Source of the DNA: Incurvaria masculella
Lineage: Eukaryota; Arthropoda; Insecta; Lepidoptera; Incurvariidae
Length of the DNA: 64,000 nucleotides
NCBI GenBank assembly: GCA_946894095.1
Contig: OX335655.1
Location: forward strand, 7,440,001-7,504,000
Direction: 5' to 3'
This document shows, piece after piece, positions 12,301 through 22,900 of this stretch. The notes under the pieces are model-generated. The model searched no databases. It was not told the origin of the DNA and was given only the letters and a program-made list of their open reading frames with translations. Position 1 is the stretch's first letter. Each line of letters begins with the position of its first letter. Both the position numbers and the translations under genes were made by a program.

Positions 12301-14751
12301 TATGTGGAGATTAAGCCAATCAGCAGTAGGTGAAAAAGGCCCTTAATCTTGTGAAATTACGGGAATAAATATACTTCCTGTGGCTATTTGAAGGTTTCAA
12401 TAATTTGAGTTCGTACAATAAATACATTAATTAATGACTAATTTATTAATCATGCATTTTTTGTTACACATAAACCTTTAATTTTATACCTTCAAATGTT
12501 TGACGCAAAGGTCACAAAAGTATCTCTCGTGGACCTTCCGCACATGGTCGCTCAACAGGTTGAAGGTGCGGAACGGAGGCAACTTGGGACACGCCTGCAA
12601 GAATACACATGATCATTAAATTTAACTAGTAACAGTGTATAAAATACATATGCTTAAAAGCAGGCAGGGAATACGGCGGATGTTTTCTTTAGAATCAATA
12701 TCAACAAAGATTATGCATCCATAAGGCAACTCAACCTAATATGATGGTCGGTAGATATGCAGATTGTGTTTTAAGAATGCACATATAGTATAACAGCCAA
12801 GTATCTACTGAGAATCCAATGTAAATAAATAAATAAATAAGTAAACAAAGTTGTAGACTCTATTAAGAAGATATTATTTGTACTGATTCAGTGAATCTGT
12901 TTTAATACCAACTTGAGAAATATGTAAAACGCAATTTTACAATTGTTGCGATATACTACTGATACTCAGAGAAAGCTGTCTATTAAAAAAATTAAATTAT
13001 AACAATAAAATGGTTGGGCAGGACCAGTGGTTGGATAAATCTTTGGCCAGTGCATTGGTATAAGACTGAGCAGGAGTACCTGGATCAAATAGGCTCACAT
13101 CACCGTAATCACTTTCCGAATGCATCACTCTTTCATTTCATTTAGGGCTATAACCCTAATTATAATTAATAAAATATTATAATCTGAACGATGACGAAAA
13201 CAAATATTTTGCAGCAAATTCTCAAGCGTGTCGTATTATGAGAAGCGAACCTTGCAGCGGTGTTCTAGCACCCGTTCATACGCAAGCTTGATCTCGTCGC
13301 TAGCGAATCCGATCTTGTACTGCCGCTCAAACAGCTTGTCTGGCAACACCAGCGCCCGCAGCACCTTGTACGGCTGCACACTTTCCGTAAACACAACCTG
13401 CAAAATTAACAATGAAATCCTCAAATAGTAAAACTCAAATTGGCCTAACTAACATGTAACATTTTAATGAATCTATTTTTGTTGGAGTCTGCTTAACAAA
13501 AAAAACCTACATCAATAGGTACCTAAAATATAAAAACAAACCGTGAAGTCTTTGTCAAAGTTTTCCGTCTAATGTTTGGCCGTGTGACATAAGGATTTAC
13601 AAGGACATTTGAGCGGCTCGTAACCTAGTGGCGTGGGGACTGGACTAGCGTACCAGAGGCCTGGGATCAATTCTAACTTGCACCACCGTCTTTCTCTTTC
13701 CGAGTTCGATACGTGCATTTCGTCACGAATGCGAGCTGCTCCATGGTTCGGAACCCATGTAAAACTGTAGGCCCCCTTCCCCTACTAGGGTTTAAGCCAG
13801 CCTGGGTTGGTACCATCGCATTGGATGAAAAGATGGTCAAAGCGGCAATGAAAAATTGTCCATGTTTTCCATCCAGTTCAATGTAGCCGTGCTCATAAAG
13901 GGAAGGTCCTGGCATGGCACCTAATTCCTTCGGGAATGTGGTGTATTGGGCTAAAATCATAACGGTAGTTGTGTGGTATTAGCCATACATGTCAGGTCGC
14001 ATAAAAAAAAAGGAAGTAGCATGACACCTAGTTATAATATGGTGTGGTGGGCTAATATCATGACAGTAGGTGTGGGTCAGAAATATTTTTAGAACATTAT
14101 TAATTAGAGCAACATTAAATTGTGTTCGTGGCATTTGTAACCTGTGCTTAGGGATAACATTACCTACATATTAACATCAGCTCCAGAGGTAGTTAATATG
14201 AGCTATGCAGAAGAGGTTTCAAAGTCAATCCATATAGAAAATAATAATAATGACATGATCACTAAACACCTAAAATACCAAATTTTTTTTGTTAATATTT
14301 TAACGAGTTTACAAGACCCTTGGTTATTTTACCGAGGTAATAGACACTATAAAGGTCTTCATCGCTCCACATGCCGGTTTAATAAATCAAAACTAAGAAA
14401 TTAAATTCAAACTTTGGCATTTTTCTGATCTTTATACCTAATTACTTTTCTGTCTAGTTCCGTCGGAGTCAAAACTGCTCCTATCCACCAAGCTTGCTGC
14501 TGGAAAGAAGTTTTACTTGGAATTTCTATCCAGTAAATACAATGTAAAAAGCAACATTGCGCAAGATCAGTCAATAGACTTACCCTCGAAAGTTCCTTGC
14601 GACAGATGGGGCACTCATTCTGCAGACAGAGGACACGCATTCGGGTGGAGCACTCGTAACAGACGGGGTGGTCACACTCGCCGATGGAATAGAGTTCCAC
14701 AGTTTTGAAGCAGACCACGCAGGTATCGGTCGGCTCAGGAGCATCAGACAT
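3220..14751 (-). CDS. ZNF598: ZNF598/Hel2-type E3 ubiquitin ligase, partial (exons 1-8)
   Basis: ZNF598 recognises collided ribosomes and ubiquitinates small-subunit proteins, which starts ribosome quality control. Eight exons join in phase: 14584-14751, 13251-13397, 12490-12594, 11850-11935, 10394-10632, 9608-9722, 8024-8280, 3220-3345 (1243 nt, about 414 residues). In order they encode an N-terminal C3HC4 RING, an alpha/beta linker, a series of C2H2-like fingers with the family's GHPLCEFCEQRY and HFLCEEGEC blocks, a basic-to-LELQF segment, then low-complexity Gly/Pro sequence with EQFPRL and ENFPAL motifs. The C-terminal helical domain is missing and must lie left of position 1. The start ATG (14749-14751) has the RING immediately after it. 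The 5' UTR probably lies at about 14752-14960. Intron 7 and the next intron are filled with transposons. The orthology call is from remembered family sequence, not from a search. Confidence 0.88.
4059..4135 (+). pseudogene. Possible orphan first exon of a THAP-domain protein
   Basis: ATG at 4059 opens MPSCIVKWCINNSTRRKKHS, with the Met-Pro-x-Cys start and first Cys pair of a THAP zinc finger. The frame runs to a strong donor, ACAT|GTAAGTAT, where the family normally continues with a Phe-Pro motif. No second exon was found in the window on this strand. It may be the start of a real gene nested in ZNF598 intron 7, or the remnant of a THAP-containing transposon. Confidence 0.35.
4846..6450 (-). 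repeat. Widespread ~300-bp repeat, split by the LINE
   Basis: The halves at about 4846-4990 and 6291-6450 align end to end with intact copies at 34052-34340, 44182-44445 and 53646-53957. One end reads AACCGGCCAAGTGCGAGTCG and the other carries GGGTACGGAACCCT. The LINE inserted near the middle. Confidence 0.75.
4990..6290 (-). mobile_element. 5'-truncated LINE, reverse transcriptase C-terminal part
   Basis: The frame from 6299 to 5352 contains IPQGGVLSPLLFSIF and YHLYADDLQLY (the RT active-site block), then thumb and C-terminal sequence ending near RLWNQLPLEIRSSS. The 3' end is a TAA-type simple repeat at about 4990-5015. The first codons of the open frame (MVY) come from the host repeat, so the apparent start is not a real start. 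No frame break is visible in the 310 or so RT residues, yet the copy cannot move by itself because it lacks the 5' half. Confidence 0.8.
8024..8280 (-). CDS. ZNF598: ZNF598 exon 7: Gly/Pro-rich region
   Basis: 257 nt after acceptor GGTACAG. Two leftover bases plus its first G make an Arg codon. It encodes RSDDGPRG, a run of 14 glycines from a GGC/GGT array, further Gly- and Pro-rich sequence, and SVEQFPRLSAAPPAPP with the family's short FPxL motif. The donor CAAG|GTGCAC is my choice; the exact end is less certain than for earlier exons. Confidence 0.75.
9608..9722 (-). CDS. ZNF598: ZNF598 exon 6
   Basis: 115 nt after acceptor GATTGCAG. It encodes GHKASVHGKGLTRGASRQAR, then TLELQFNITPHQFAGRQL, which corresponds to the segment after the last finger in the family (RHIDLQF in the human protein, from memory). 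It leaves with two bases (AG) before GTATGA. Confidence 0.86.
10394..10632 (-). CDS. ZNF598: ZNF598 exon 5: C2H2-like fingers
   Basis: 239 nt after acceptor ACACACAG. It encodes GHPLCEFCEQRY, then HLYCHLCDADG, then the block HFLCEEGECAGQHLTAVFRT and DIDLK, with regularly spaced Cys/His pairs. The exon ends with one base of a Gly codon before GTTACC. It is GC-rich in third positions compared with the AT-rich introns around it. Confidence 0.9.
11850..11935 (-). CDS. ZNF598: ZNF598 exon 4
   Basis: 86 nt, entering in phase 0 after TATTGTAG and leaving with two bases of an Arg codon before GTATGT. It encodes IFTSERKCYTRQELAHHRRK and GDVDDTSHR. Those two leftover bases are exactly what exon 5 needs, which is strong support for this small exon. 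Confidence 0.88.
12186..12344 (-). repeat. MITE copy of the family seen at 36020-36355
   Basis: A reverse-orientation copy with ends GGTTTTTACCAAGTGCTGA and TCAGCAGTAGGTGAAAAAGG. It lies inside ZNF598 intron 3. Confidence 0.6.
12490..12594 (-). CDS. ZNF598: ZNF598 exon 3: zinc-finger segment
   Basis: 35 codons, phase 0 at both ends, acceptor TTCTTGCAG and donor AAG|GTATAA. The stretch FNLLSDHVRKVHERYFCDLC followed by VKHLK is the strongly conserved block after the RING in ZNF598 proteins. It is too short to show up as a long ORF. Confidence 0.88.
13251..13397 (-). CDS. ZNF598: ZNF598 exon 2
   Basis: 49 codons, phase 0 at both ends, with acceptor ...TTTTGCAG and donor AAG|GTTCGC. It encodes the linker after the RING (VVFTESVQPYKVLRALVLPD onward) and ends at LEHRCK, the first cysteine of the finger completed by exon 3. 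Confidence 0.87.
13607..14011 (+). repeat. tRNA-derived SINE, full length
   Basis: Head about 13607-13680 with tRNA-like A box and B box (GGGATCAATTC, slightly decayed), a middle with TTCGGAACCCATGTAAAACT, a 3' part shared with many shorter copies (CCATCCAGTTCAATGTAGCC), and an A-rich tail. A partial second 3' end follows to about 14078. It lies in ZNF598 intron 1. Confidence 0.75.
14584..14751 (-). CDS. ZNF598: ZNF598 exon 1: RING domain
   Basis: This exon is exactly 56 codons and ends in phase 0 before GTAAGT. The RING reads CVVC, then GECDHPVCYEC, then CPICR, so all eight zinc ligands (seven Cys, one His) are present. The start is chosen because it gives the short acidic lead MSDAPEPTDT typical of the family; an in-frame ATG 14 codons upstream would add unrelated residues. 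Confidence 0.9.
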
Positions 14752-16014
14752 CGTGGCAATGATGTTCAAGATACAGAAGTGAGATCGACACACGGTGACG
14801 TTGAAGTTCTATAAAACTACGGCTTTGATATGTGTAGGTGATGATTTCTATTCCGGGCTGGCTACGGGTGGCTGGACTGAAGCAAGGGAGGACGAAAAGA
14901 CGAACGAAACGAAACCACGAAATCCCCGAAGACCTTCAGCGCAGCGACAGCAAATGCGTTCCAAAACATATCCTCTTATGAACTCTTGTGGTTCCAATTC
15001 AACTAGACGAGACAAGACGATGAAAGTTACAAAATTAGATACAAAACAAATTAAGTTTAAAAAAACCTAACTCGAGACAATACAATTCTAGCTTTGGTGC
15101 TGTAATATAATATTTACACATCTTTTCTCGAATTATTATCCGTAGTCGATCAATCCGTATTGATCAGTATCATACAAAATATTTTTGACAAGTGCTACAT
15201 AGGATACATATTTCGAAGTATATTTAGGAACACTCGTTACTTGTCATTGCAAAAAGTTGCCATAATAGGGAAGAAAACTCAAAGCTTACGCTGCATTCCG
15301 AATTGCTTATATTGCGAATTCACAATTAATACGACCATTCCGAAGTGCTTATATTCACTCCTTTGAACGTAATTTTGACATCTGGATTGGATGTGACTAA
15401 AGACCGCACACAGACAGATCGTACAAAGCGCACACGGTTTAGAGCATGCGCGCCGTGTACGCTGTCAAACGGCTGTCATTAGGTCGTATGCACTTGTATT
15501 CTTAAATAACGAAGAGATTTCGCCGTTTGTTAGACAATTCTAGGCCTGAAAAATTACTCTCGATGCTTACAAGGCATTTTCGAGGTAGTTAGGTTCGGCT
15601 CCGACTCATATGACTGCTCAAATTCGTTCCGATTTGATATCGTGCGATTGTGGCCATGAGCAGTAATATCAATTCGGAGCACAAGTATTCACTGTATTCG
15701 CTTTCTCTCCGATCTTTGCAATGTACGCATTTCGGAACGTAGGGTATATGTGGCACCATAACGTCGTCTATATTCTGTGGTCATCTAATATTTACTATAA
15801 ATCTCTCTATAGTCTGTGCTAGCGATTCTATGTTTCTGTTTTTCAGTAGAAAAAGCACCCTCACCCGGTGTATGCAATTTTTCTGAGGTCAGCTTCTAGA
15901 AGAAGAAGAGGTCGGCTTCCCGTTCGGACCCACGGAAAAGTCGAAAAAAGTCTTCAGGAAAGTTCTTGCGATTCTATCAATAGATCCTTTTCGTTCTGCA
16001 GTTTTACAAATGAA

Positions 16015-16122
16015 ATGGATGAGATTGTGAACTACGTATTGTTGCTATTGGTCATCCTGCCGGTCATACTTTTCATCAACCTCTGGGCAGGAATTGGATG
16101 GGAACTATTCGTCAATAATTAA
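16015..16122 (+). CDS. Possible 35-residue single-pass membrane microprotein
   Basis: The ORF is open from 15868, but the ATG at 16015 sits in a good context (A at -3, G at +4) and starts MDEIVNYVLL. A hydrophobic segment of about 20 residues follows and the end is WAGIGWELFVNN. An AATTAAA-like signal overlaps the stop. A good 3' splice site, TTCTGTTTTTCAG, lies at about 15846, so this could be the last exon of a small spliced gene with a non-coding first exon. I do not recognise the family. It could also be chance; the clean charged-hydrophobic-aromatic layout is the main support. Confidence 0.35.
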   Translation: MDEIVNYVLLLLVILPVILFINLWAGIGWELFVNN

Positions 16123-18777
16123 ATTATGTTCAAAAGTTTTGTTTGGTTTTATTATACCGCTAGCTGCGGTCAATGTGGTGTTGGATTGATTTCGGTCTGA
16201 ATTATTTTCTGGATAAAAAGTAACCCACCAAAAGGCTAGTCCAGGACTATGTATCCATCTACCAAATTTAATCAAAATCGTTTGAACCGATATGGCATAA
16301 TTTAATGATCAAAATCGACATATTCCCATTTAGAGCTTCGTAAACACTTGGGAGCGAATTTTAAAAGCATATGCCGGCAGACCCTTACATAGAAATTGAT
16401 ACAAAACCAACAAAGGCTTAATGCCGCCTTTGTTTGTTTTGTATCAATTCCTACCACTTTCCTTACTTTTACAAAGTTTTATGAGGAATACGAACCACAG
16501 CCTCCTTCAACATCGAAAACGGTAACCCATCCGGAATATGACTGCGCCCAGAGTTGCTATACGTTGATACAATACTCAAATAAATCGGGGGAGTGGTTCG
16601 AAGTTATCGCTCTACATGATATCGTGGAACTTTCTGTAGGCCTTTTTAACACCTACAATTTTTAAGTACATAATTTTCATTTTTCTCTTAAGGTTTGTAT
16701 TAAATATTAAAAAATTACATGCGCAATCCTTGCTCGTAGATCGCTCCTTATATTAATGAAAACCATATCAAAAAGCCTGTTGCGTGGCTTAGAAGAAGTA
16801 AACGAAGAAATAAAGGCGGATAGTGATTACCCCCTAAGCCGCCGCCTCGGGGCATTTCGGTTTGTATGACAGCTACATCTTAACGTAAGTGGAACTAAAT
16901 TATATATAGCCTATCCTGTGTCCAGGTATTTACTTATACGTGTAGTAAGTTTCATCGAATTCGGATGACCGGTTTAAGAGTTATGGAGGAACATATATAC
17001 ATTTTGTTCTTGGGGCACATAGGCGTAAAAATAATAAAGACATAACCAATACTGTAGAATTATCGTGTGATGTTTCTATACAAATTATCTTTGTTGCAAT
17101 TTTTTGCGTGAAATAAATACTTTGACTTTGACTTTGGCTACTACACAATCCAGGAAGCCTTATTAGATAGAAAACTTGTTTAAATTAAAGCTCATGACTA
17201 CATACTTGACCGGGTACCTAACACGGTACTACCAATTTTTTTTAAGCTAGCAACTTGACAATCGATACAATTCTGTATCGTGTTTTTTTATTATTATTTT
17301 TATTATTGTTTTCTATTATTATTATTTTCTCTGACATAGGTACTACATTGTAGTATGAATTTGTTTATTTACTAACTTATATTTAATTTGATATTACCTT
17401 GTATCAAAAATGACGATGGCTTTTTACACCTGAATAATTTAGATCATAATTCCTATTAATTTAGAATAAGATGTCATTATAGTAGTCAAGAGTTTGCTCC
17501 TCACCAATGTATATAATGTTCTTATAATATTGTTCTTTGTGAGCAGTAGTAATCAATCAATCACTGTAAACTAGTTTGTAAGTATCACTGGAAAAAATAA
17601 TAATACAATGACCAACCTGACGAAGTTTCTTGTCGGCTCTTCTTCGCCAGAAGTAATCAAACCGACAGGAAAAAAAAATGACGAATCCGAGTGTGTAATA
17701 TACATCTAATGGAGGAAATAAAGAAACTGAAACTGAAAATGAAACATACATACAGAACTGATTTCTAAAAATCATCAATTTAGTCTTAGTATCATACATA
17801 AAGTCTACAAACGAAGTATCTTAGAAACCAAAGCAACTTACTCCATGAACACCCCTTACAGATTTATTATTAGTACTAGCTGCGGTACCCGGCTCCGCTC
17901 GGGTTAATGTCGGGCTGAATTATTGCATGGATAAAAAGTTGCTCAAAGGGCTGGTCCAGGAAAAGGTGTCAGCTACCAAATTTTATCAAGTTTGTAAGAT
18001 TTAATGATAAACATCATCATTCCAATTTAAGCTTCGGAAAGATTTGGTGGCTATTTAAAAAAAAAAATTAAATGTGTCACCAGAACCTTTCTGTATATGC
18101 GCGCTATGTTACATACCTAGTAATAATATAATATTTAAGGAAGGGGACCTTAAATTTTAAGTGGACTCCAAAACACAACCAGCCTCAACATCGAAAACGG
18201 TAACCCATGCCGAACCTGACTGCTCCCAGATATGCTATACATTGATAAAATACGCATATAAATCGGGTTTAAAAAGTTATAAGAAATTAACACAAACTAC
18301 TACATTACACACCTATAAATTTTGAGTAGAATCGTGTAATTGGATCTCAAGCAAAAAGCATTTTATCCCATTGGCCTCACCTTTGGTGATTTAGCGTTAT
18401 GCCAAGTAGTCCTAAAGCTGCGGGAAATACCAAGCCATACTTCGGTACAATTAGCATTGAAATCGGATAAGTGGTAGCAAATGCCTAAATATGAGCGATT
18501 GAAGATCCATCTCTAACTTGATATCTTTTAAACTAATATTATGACCGATATAGTAGAGTATAAGAAATCTAAAGTTGAATGCAAATGGTGAACGACAAAT
18601 GTATCTGAATAAGGATTAATAATGAATTACAGAAAAAAGCTTCACTAATAACCTATATTCTAATTATAATCTGTATTGGATTAAAAATATAATTGTTTTA
18701 AGTTTGTTGTAAGTAATTGTTTTGTATTAAGACGCATGATATCACGGAAATTTCTGCAGGCCTTTTTAAAACCTACA

Positions 18778-18825
<48 letters not shown>

Positions 18826-19477
18826 AAAACTATATTATATAAATATATATATATATATAATATAGTTTTCATTGTTCTCTTAAGGTTCGTATAAAATATT
18901 TACAAATTATATGCACAAACCGTCATTGTCGTTGCCGTTGATCGCTCTTCCTATTAGTTAAACTGTTCCGTGGTTTAGAAAAAGTAAGCGCCACCGCCGC
19001 CCCCCCTCCTCCAGCCGCCGTCCTCCCGTCGGGCCGCACGGAATTTTCCGGTTTGTATGACAGCTACATCTTAGCGCAAGCAAAACTGAATTATATGTTG
19101 CCTATCCTGTGTCCTATGTAATATCATATACGTGTAATAAGTTTCATCTCATTCGGATAATCGGTTTAAGAGTTATGGAGGAACATACATACATACATAC
19201 AGAACTGATTTCTATAAATCGTCAATTTAGTTTTAATATCATACATAAAGTCTACAAACGAAGTATCTTAGAAATCAAAGCAACTTACTCCATGAACACC
19301 CCTTCCAGATTTATTATTAGTATAGATAGATAACCAGTTTTTTTGTATTGGAGAATGTATTCGTAAACCTAAACAGGTCCACACGGTTACAACATGGAAG
19401 GAAGCACTGAAATATTTCTATCATGTCGAGCAGTATTTCACAATAATATAAAACTCCATTGAATGGGGAAGACGGCT

Positions 19478-19694
19478 GCCAAACTTTACCGCCAGATGGC
19501 GCCACATAAAACTATGCCACGGTTTCATTTCTAGGTTATAGGTTGTTGACCAATTAAACTGTTTTAATATGAATAGCTTCCTTGAAATTGATGTGAAACA
19601 CGGACAACGTGATTGCCTGTAATTCGCGAGTAAACATAACCTCTTGACAGCTTGGCATAGTTTTATGTGGCGCCATCTGGTGGTAAAGCTTTGC
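19478..19694. repeat. Inverted-repeat MITE
   Basis: Arms of about 42 bp (19478-19520 and 19652-19694) are nearly perfect inverted copies built on CAGATGGCGCCACATAAAAC. Related pieces occur near 32715-32880 and 33437. Confidence 0.7.
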
Positions 19695-21149
19695 GCCGTG
19701 CACCCCATTGAGAGCAACAAGAATTTGCACTGCCAATTTGTTTTTACACTTGTGATTAGTGCATCACTATTATCAGTTCAACATATGTAGCTAAGCAATC
19801 GAAAGTGTTGTTACCTTTGTTGTTAAGTAGCGCACTGCTACAGATGTCAAATATCTTGACTCTGCTCGTGGCAACGTTCCTTCATTTTAGTTGTCGAGAT
19901 TAAGTTGTAAGGGGTCAAGTGTAACATTCTTGGTCCTTAGAATAGGTTTTCACTGTGATGTTTATTTTTTTAGCTAGTAGGTTATGGGGTTGAGGTTTCC
20001 ATTAGCCACGCAAACCTAGTATCTCGCTGGTTGGATAGGAAACAGGTTTGACTTTATAGGACAAAGATATCTCCTTCTTAGTTATTTATTTTACTTATTT
20101 TGTAGGTATATGGCGTGTATGGCTATTGTAGAAATACCCCAAATTAGTAATTGCGCGTGGCTGCGCCAAAAGATTGTGCAAGGTCGGCCCCTTCGCTTAA
20201 TTGAGCGCCTCCTGGTACACCTGTGGGAACAATGCAATTCTAACGGCCGCATTCAAAAAGCGTGAGCGTTTTAGCTAAGATTTTTGCTACGAAATCACAG
20301 CCGGTTATGGTAATTTTGAAAAGCTTTCGCTCTATATACTAAGGGACTGATTTTTCAATAGTCTGATTTATCAGTCAGTCAGGGGAAAGATGGCTATTCG
20401 ATGGATTAAATTACGCCGCTGCTTGTCCTTCCATTATAGTAGGTTCATATTTTTACTAGTAAAATGACAGTAAGTGATAAGAGTTATAATCCTCCAGTAA
20501 TCGTTAATTTCAGACTGTTAAGTACTATCTCACGATTGAGAAAAAAAAAAGATTCCGACAAATTGAGAACGTCCTCCTTTTTTTTGAAGTCGGTTAAAAA
20601 ATCGGCCCTAAGCCTACTTTCCCATAGCTTATTGATAATTGCAACCGACGTGAACTCAAACACATTCATGATAATGCAAAATATAAAATATATTTCATTG
20701 ATGAACAATATAATATCAATTTAAATTCTCTTGGGCTTATAACATAGACATTTGTCTTTACAATACTTTCATTCTTTGGTACCAACTGTTTTGTCATGAG
20801 AACCTACGGATTAATATGATACATTTTATCTACTTAATGCATGATATCGGCTTCTGTTTGGTCGATATTAAATGAGTTCGGCCAAAGCCCAGGCTTCCGT
20901 TCAGGCGATATTGACGTCTGAGTTCGCCGCGCGGGGCCTTACTAGCTTAGGGGGAATTATTATTTAGAGGTTATTTTATTTCTCGTATACATATGAATGA
21001 GACAAAACTAAAAATCCAAAAAAAATTGCATTCCAACGATACCAAATGTCTTCAACACTATCGTAATTTTACTTAACATATTTTTTATTCTACATATGGC
21101 AGGATTTCTGCATAAAACAAATCAGGCACGGAAAGAGTAATTATTTTAC

Positions 21150-21800
21150 TACAGTAATACCCCGCTTTTCGCGAGGGACGCGTTCCACAATGTATATTGG
21201 GGCTTAATAAAAAGAGAAGCATATGCATATAGGAAATGTATATGTAAGTATTGTATGTACATATATATATATTTATGATATAAATACATGTTTTTATTTG
21301 AAAATTATTAATTGAATAATACAATTTTAAGATTACACGATAAAGCAAATAATTATTCATTAGTTGATACAAGTTTAGTTTAACATGTTAAGGCGAGCTT
21401 TCCCGCTCGACTCCCCATACAAACGTGGAAAGAAGATTTGGGCAGAACGGTTTTTGACCCAAATCATCGCATTGCTCAGCTAGTTGGCGTTAGCATATGG
21501 CTAGTTGGTGTTGCATCCTTCTCATCATGGAGCCGAAGGTACCAGAGCGCAATAGCTGCGCCCGCCAATAGGTTAGTAATTTTTTGAGCTGAATTTTTTC
21601 TTCGTTTTTGCAAAACGCGCTCGTAACATTCAACACAATTTTTTACTGTTTGACGCACAATTGAAATACCGATATCACTGTCCAAGCTCTGCATTCCCCA
21701 TTCTGTCGGGCCCACGCCTTGCGTCGCATTGAAAAATCGCATAAAGCGGGCAAAATATGCAATTCGCATAGTAATCTGCACAAAGCGGGGTATTACTGTA
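21150..21800. mobile_element. pogo/Tigger-like non-autonomous DNA transposon
   Basis: Terminal inverted repeats of about 17 bp, CAGTAATACCCCGCTTT at 21152 and its complement ending at 21798, are flanked by TA on both sides. The interior from 21389 includes part of the TTAA-flanked family also found at 27028 and 55087. Confidence 0.65.
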
Positions 21801-22753
21801 TATGATTCATTGATAATAATTATGTGTACTTTCATATGAAAAGTATTGAGGGCGAAATTTTTTCTTGAACTAGCTTCACGCGTCGCGCGCCGGCCCCACC
21901 TGCGGAATTTGAAGGTAGTTTCCTGGTAATTCGCTCAGAAGCCAAAGAGTTAATAAACTATTGAAATTACGCATCTGTCTCATCGATTCCCAGATTATGT
22001 AGAGATAAAATCATGTTGTGAAAAGGTGTTGTGAAATAATATATAACCCATGCAGATGGAGAATGGGATATTAAAAATGGCGGTTTGCACTTACTCAACT
22101 AATGATACTGTCAGCAAAAACATTTAACAGATGCCGCGATCAAGATAGATTTGAATGTTAGGTGTGGATTTTTTTTAGACAAAATGTCTAAGCGAAAGCT
22201 TTATTGAGTGTAATAGAGCTGCGCAACCCTTCTTAAATTGGGTACATACACTATTTATAATATTTGTTGAACCTACAGCTTCCCTGTGGGCGATGTCGTA
22301 CTGTTTCAAGTCCTAATAAATTCTAGCCATTCCTTAAAACCAATTTTGTGACGTAAAAATAAAGCCGATAGAATATAATAAGATATGGCCTACTTCTGCC
22401 TTTGATTTCGGCTGACTCGACACAATAAAATAAAAATATTTTTGTTTAGTTTACAACATTGCTACACATAAGGGTTATTAAGTTTAATATGAGAAACTAA
22501 CTCTGATGTACATGCTCCACTATATCAGACTTGATTTTATCAGACTCGACTCGATAGAAGTTCTTTAACACATTTACATTATGACTCCAGCACATAGATT
22601 CACATAATTATAACACTAGCTCATCCAGCTAAATTATTTTTTGCTCTTGTACACACGTATGTGATGGAAACATGAGACACGTGTTTAATATAATCGATTC
22701 CACTGCCAACATGATTTCAAACCTACATTTAGAATTTTTGATATAATTTCTCT

Positions 22754-22759
22754 TTTATT
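22754..22759 (-). terminator. Probable poly(A) signal of the ClC-7 gene
   Basis: AATAAA on the minus strand, 40 nt after the ClC-7 stop codon, within an AT-rich stretch. Confidence 0.5.
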
Positions 22760-22798
22760 TATGATTGGCCCGTGAGATGCTGATAACAATTAGATTGA

Positions 22799-22900
22799 TC
22801 ACATTTCACTGGAGAGATGCAGCTCCTCAAGTCCCATGCGCCCGCGGTGCCGCCACACGCGGTACCGGGCGATATCTTTCCGTGTCACCATGCCCACCAC
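22799..22900 (-). CDS. ClC-7: ClC-7 exon 15: C-terminus
   Basis: 33 codons plus TGA after [27 protein letters not shown] completes CBS2 and the protein ends [11 protein letters not shown], matching the KRGLEELSL-type end of ClC-7. Confidence 0.92.
   Translation of the reverse strand: MVGMVTRKDIARYRVWRHRGRMGLEELHLSSEM

Larger units (their letters stand above)
16123..22798. other. Intergenic, no recognised gene, repeat fossils
   Basis: Contains RTE-like or SINE-like fragments (about 16160-16700, 17875-18300 with the CCGGCTCCGCTCGGGT block, 18990-19300), an AT microsatellite with a hairpin (18781-18875), an inverted-repeat MITE (19478-19694) and a pogo-like element (21150-21800). Confidence 0.6.
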
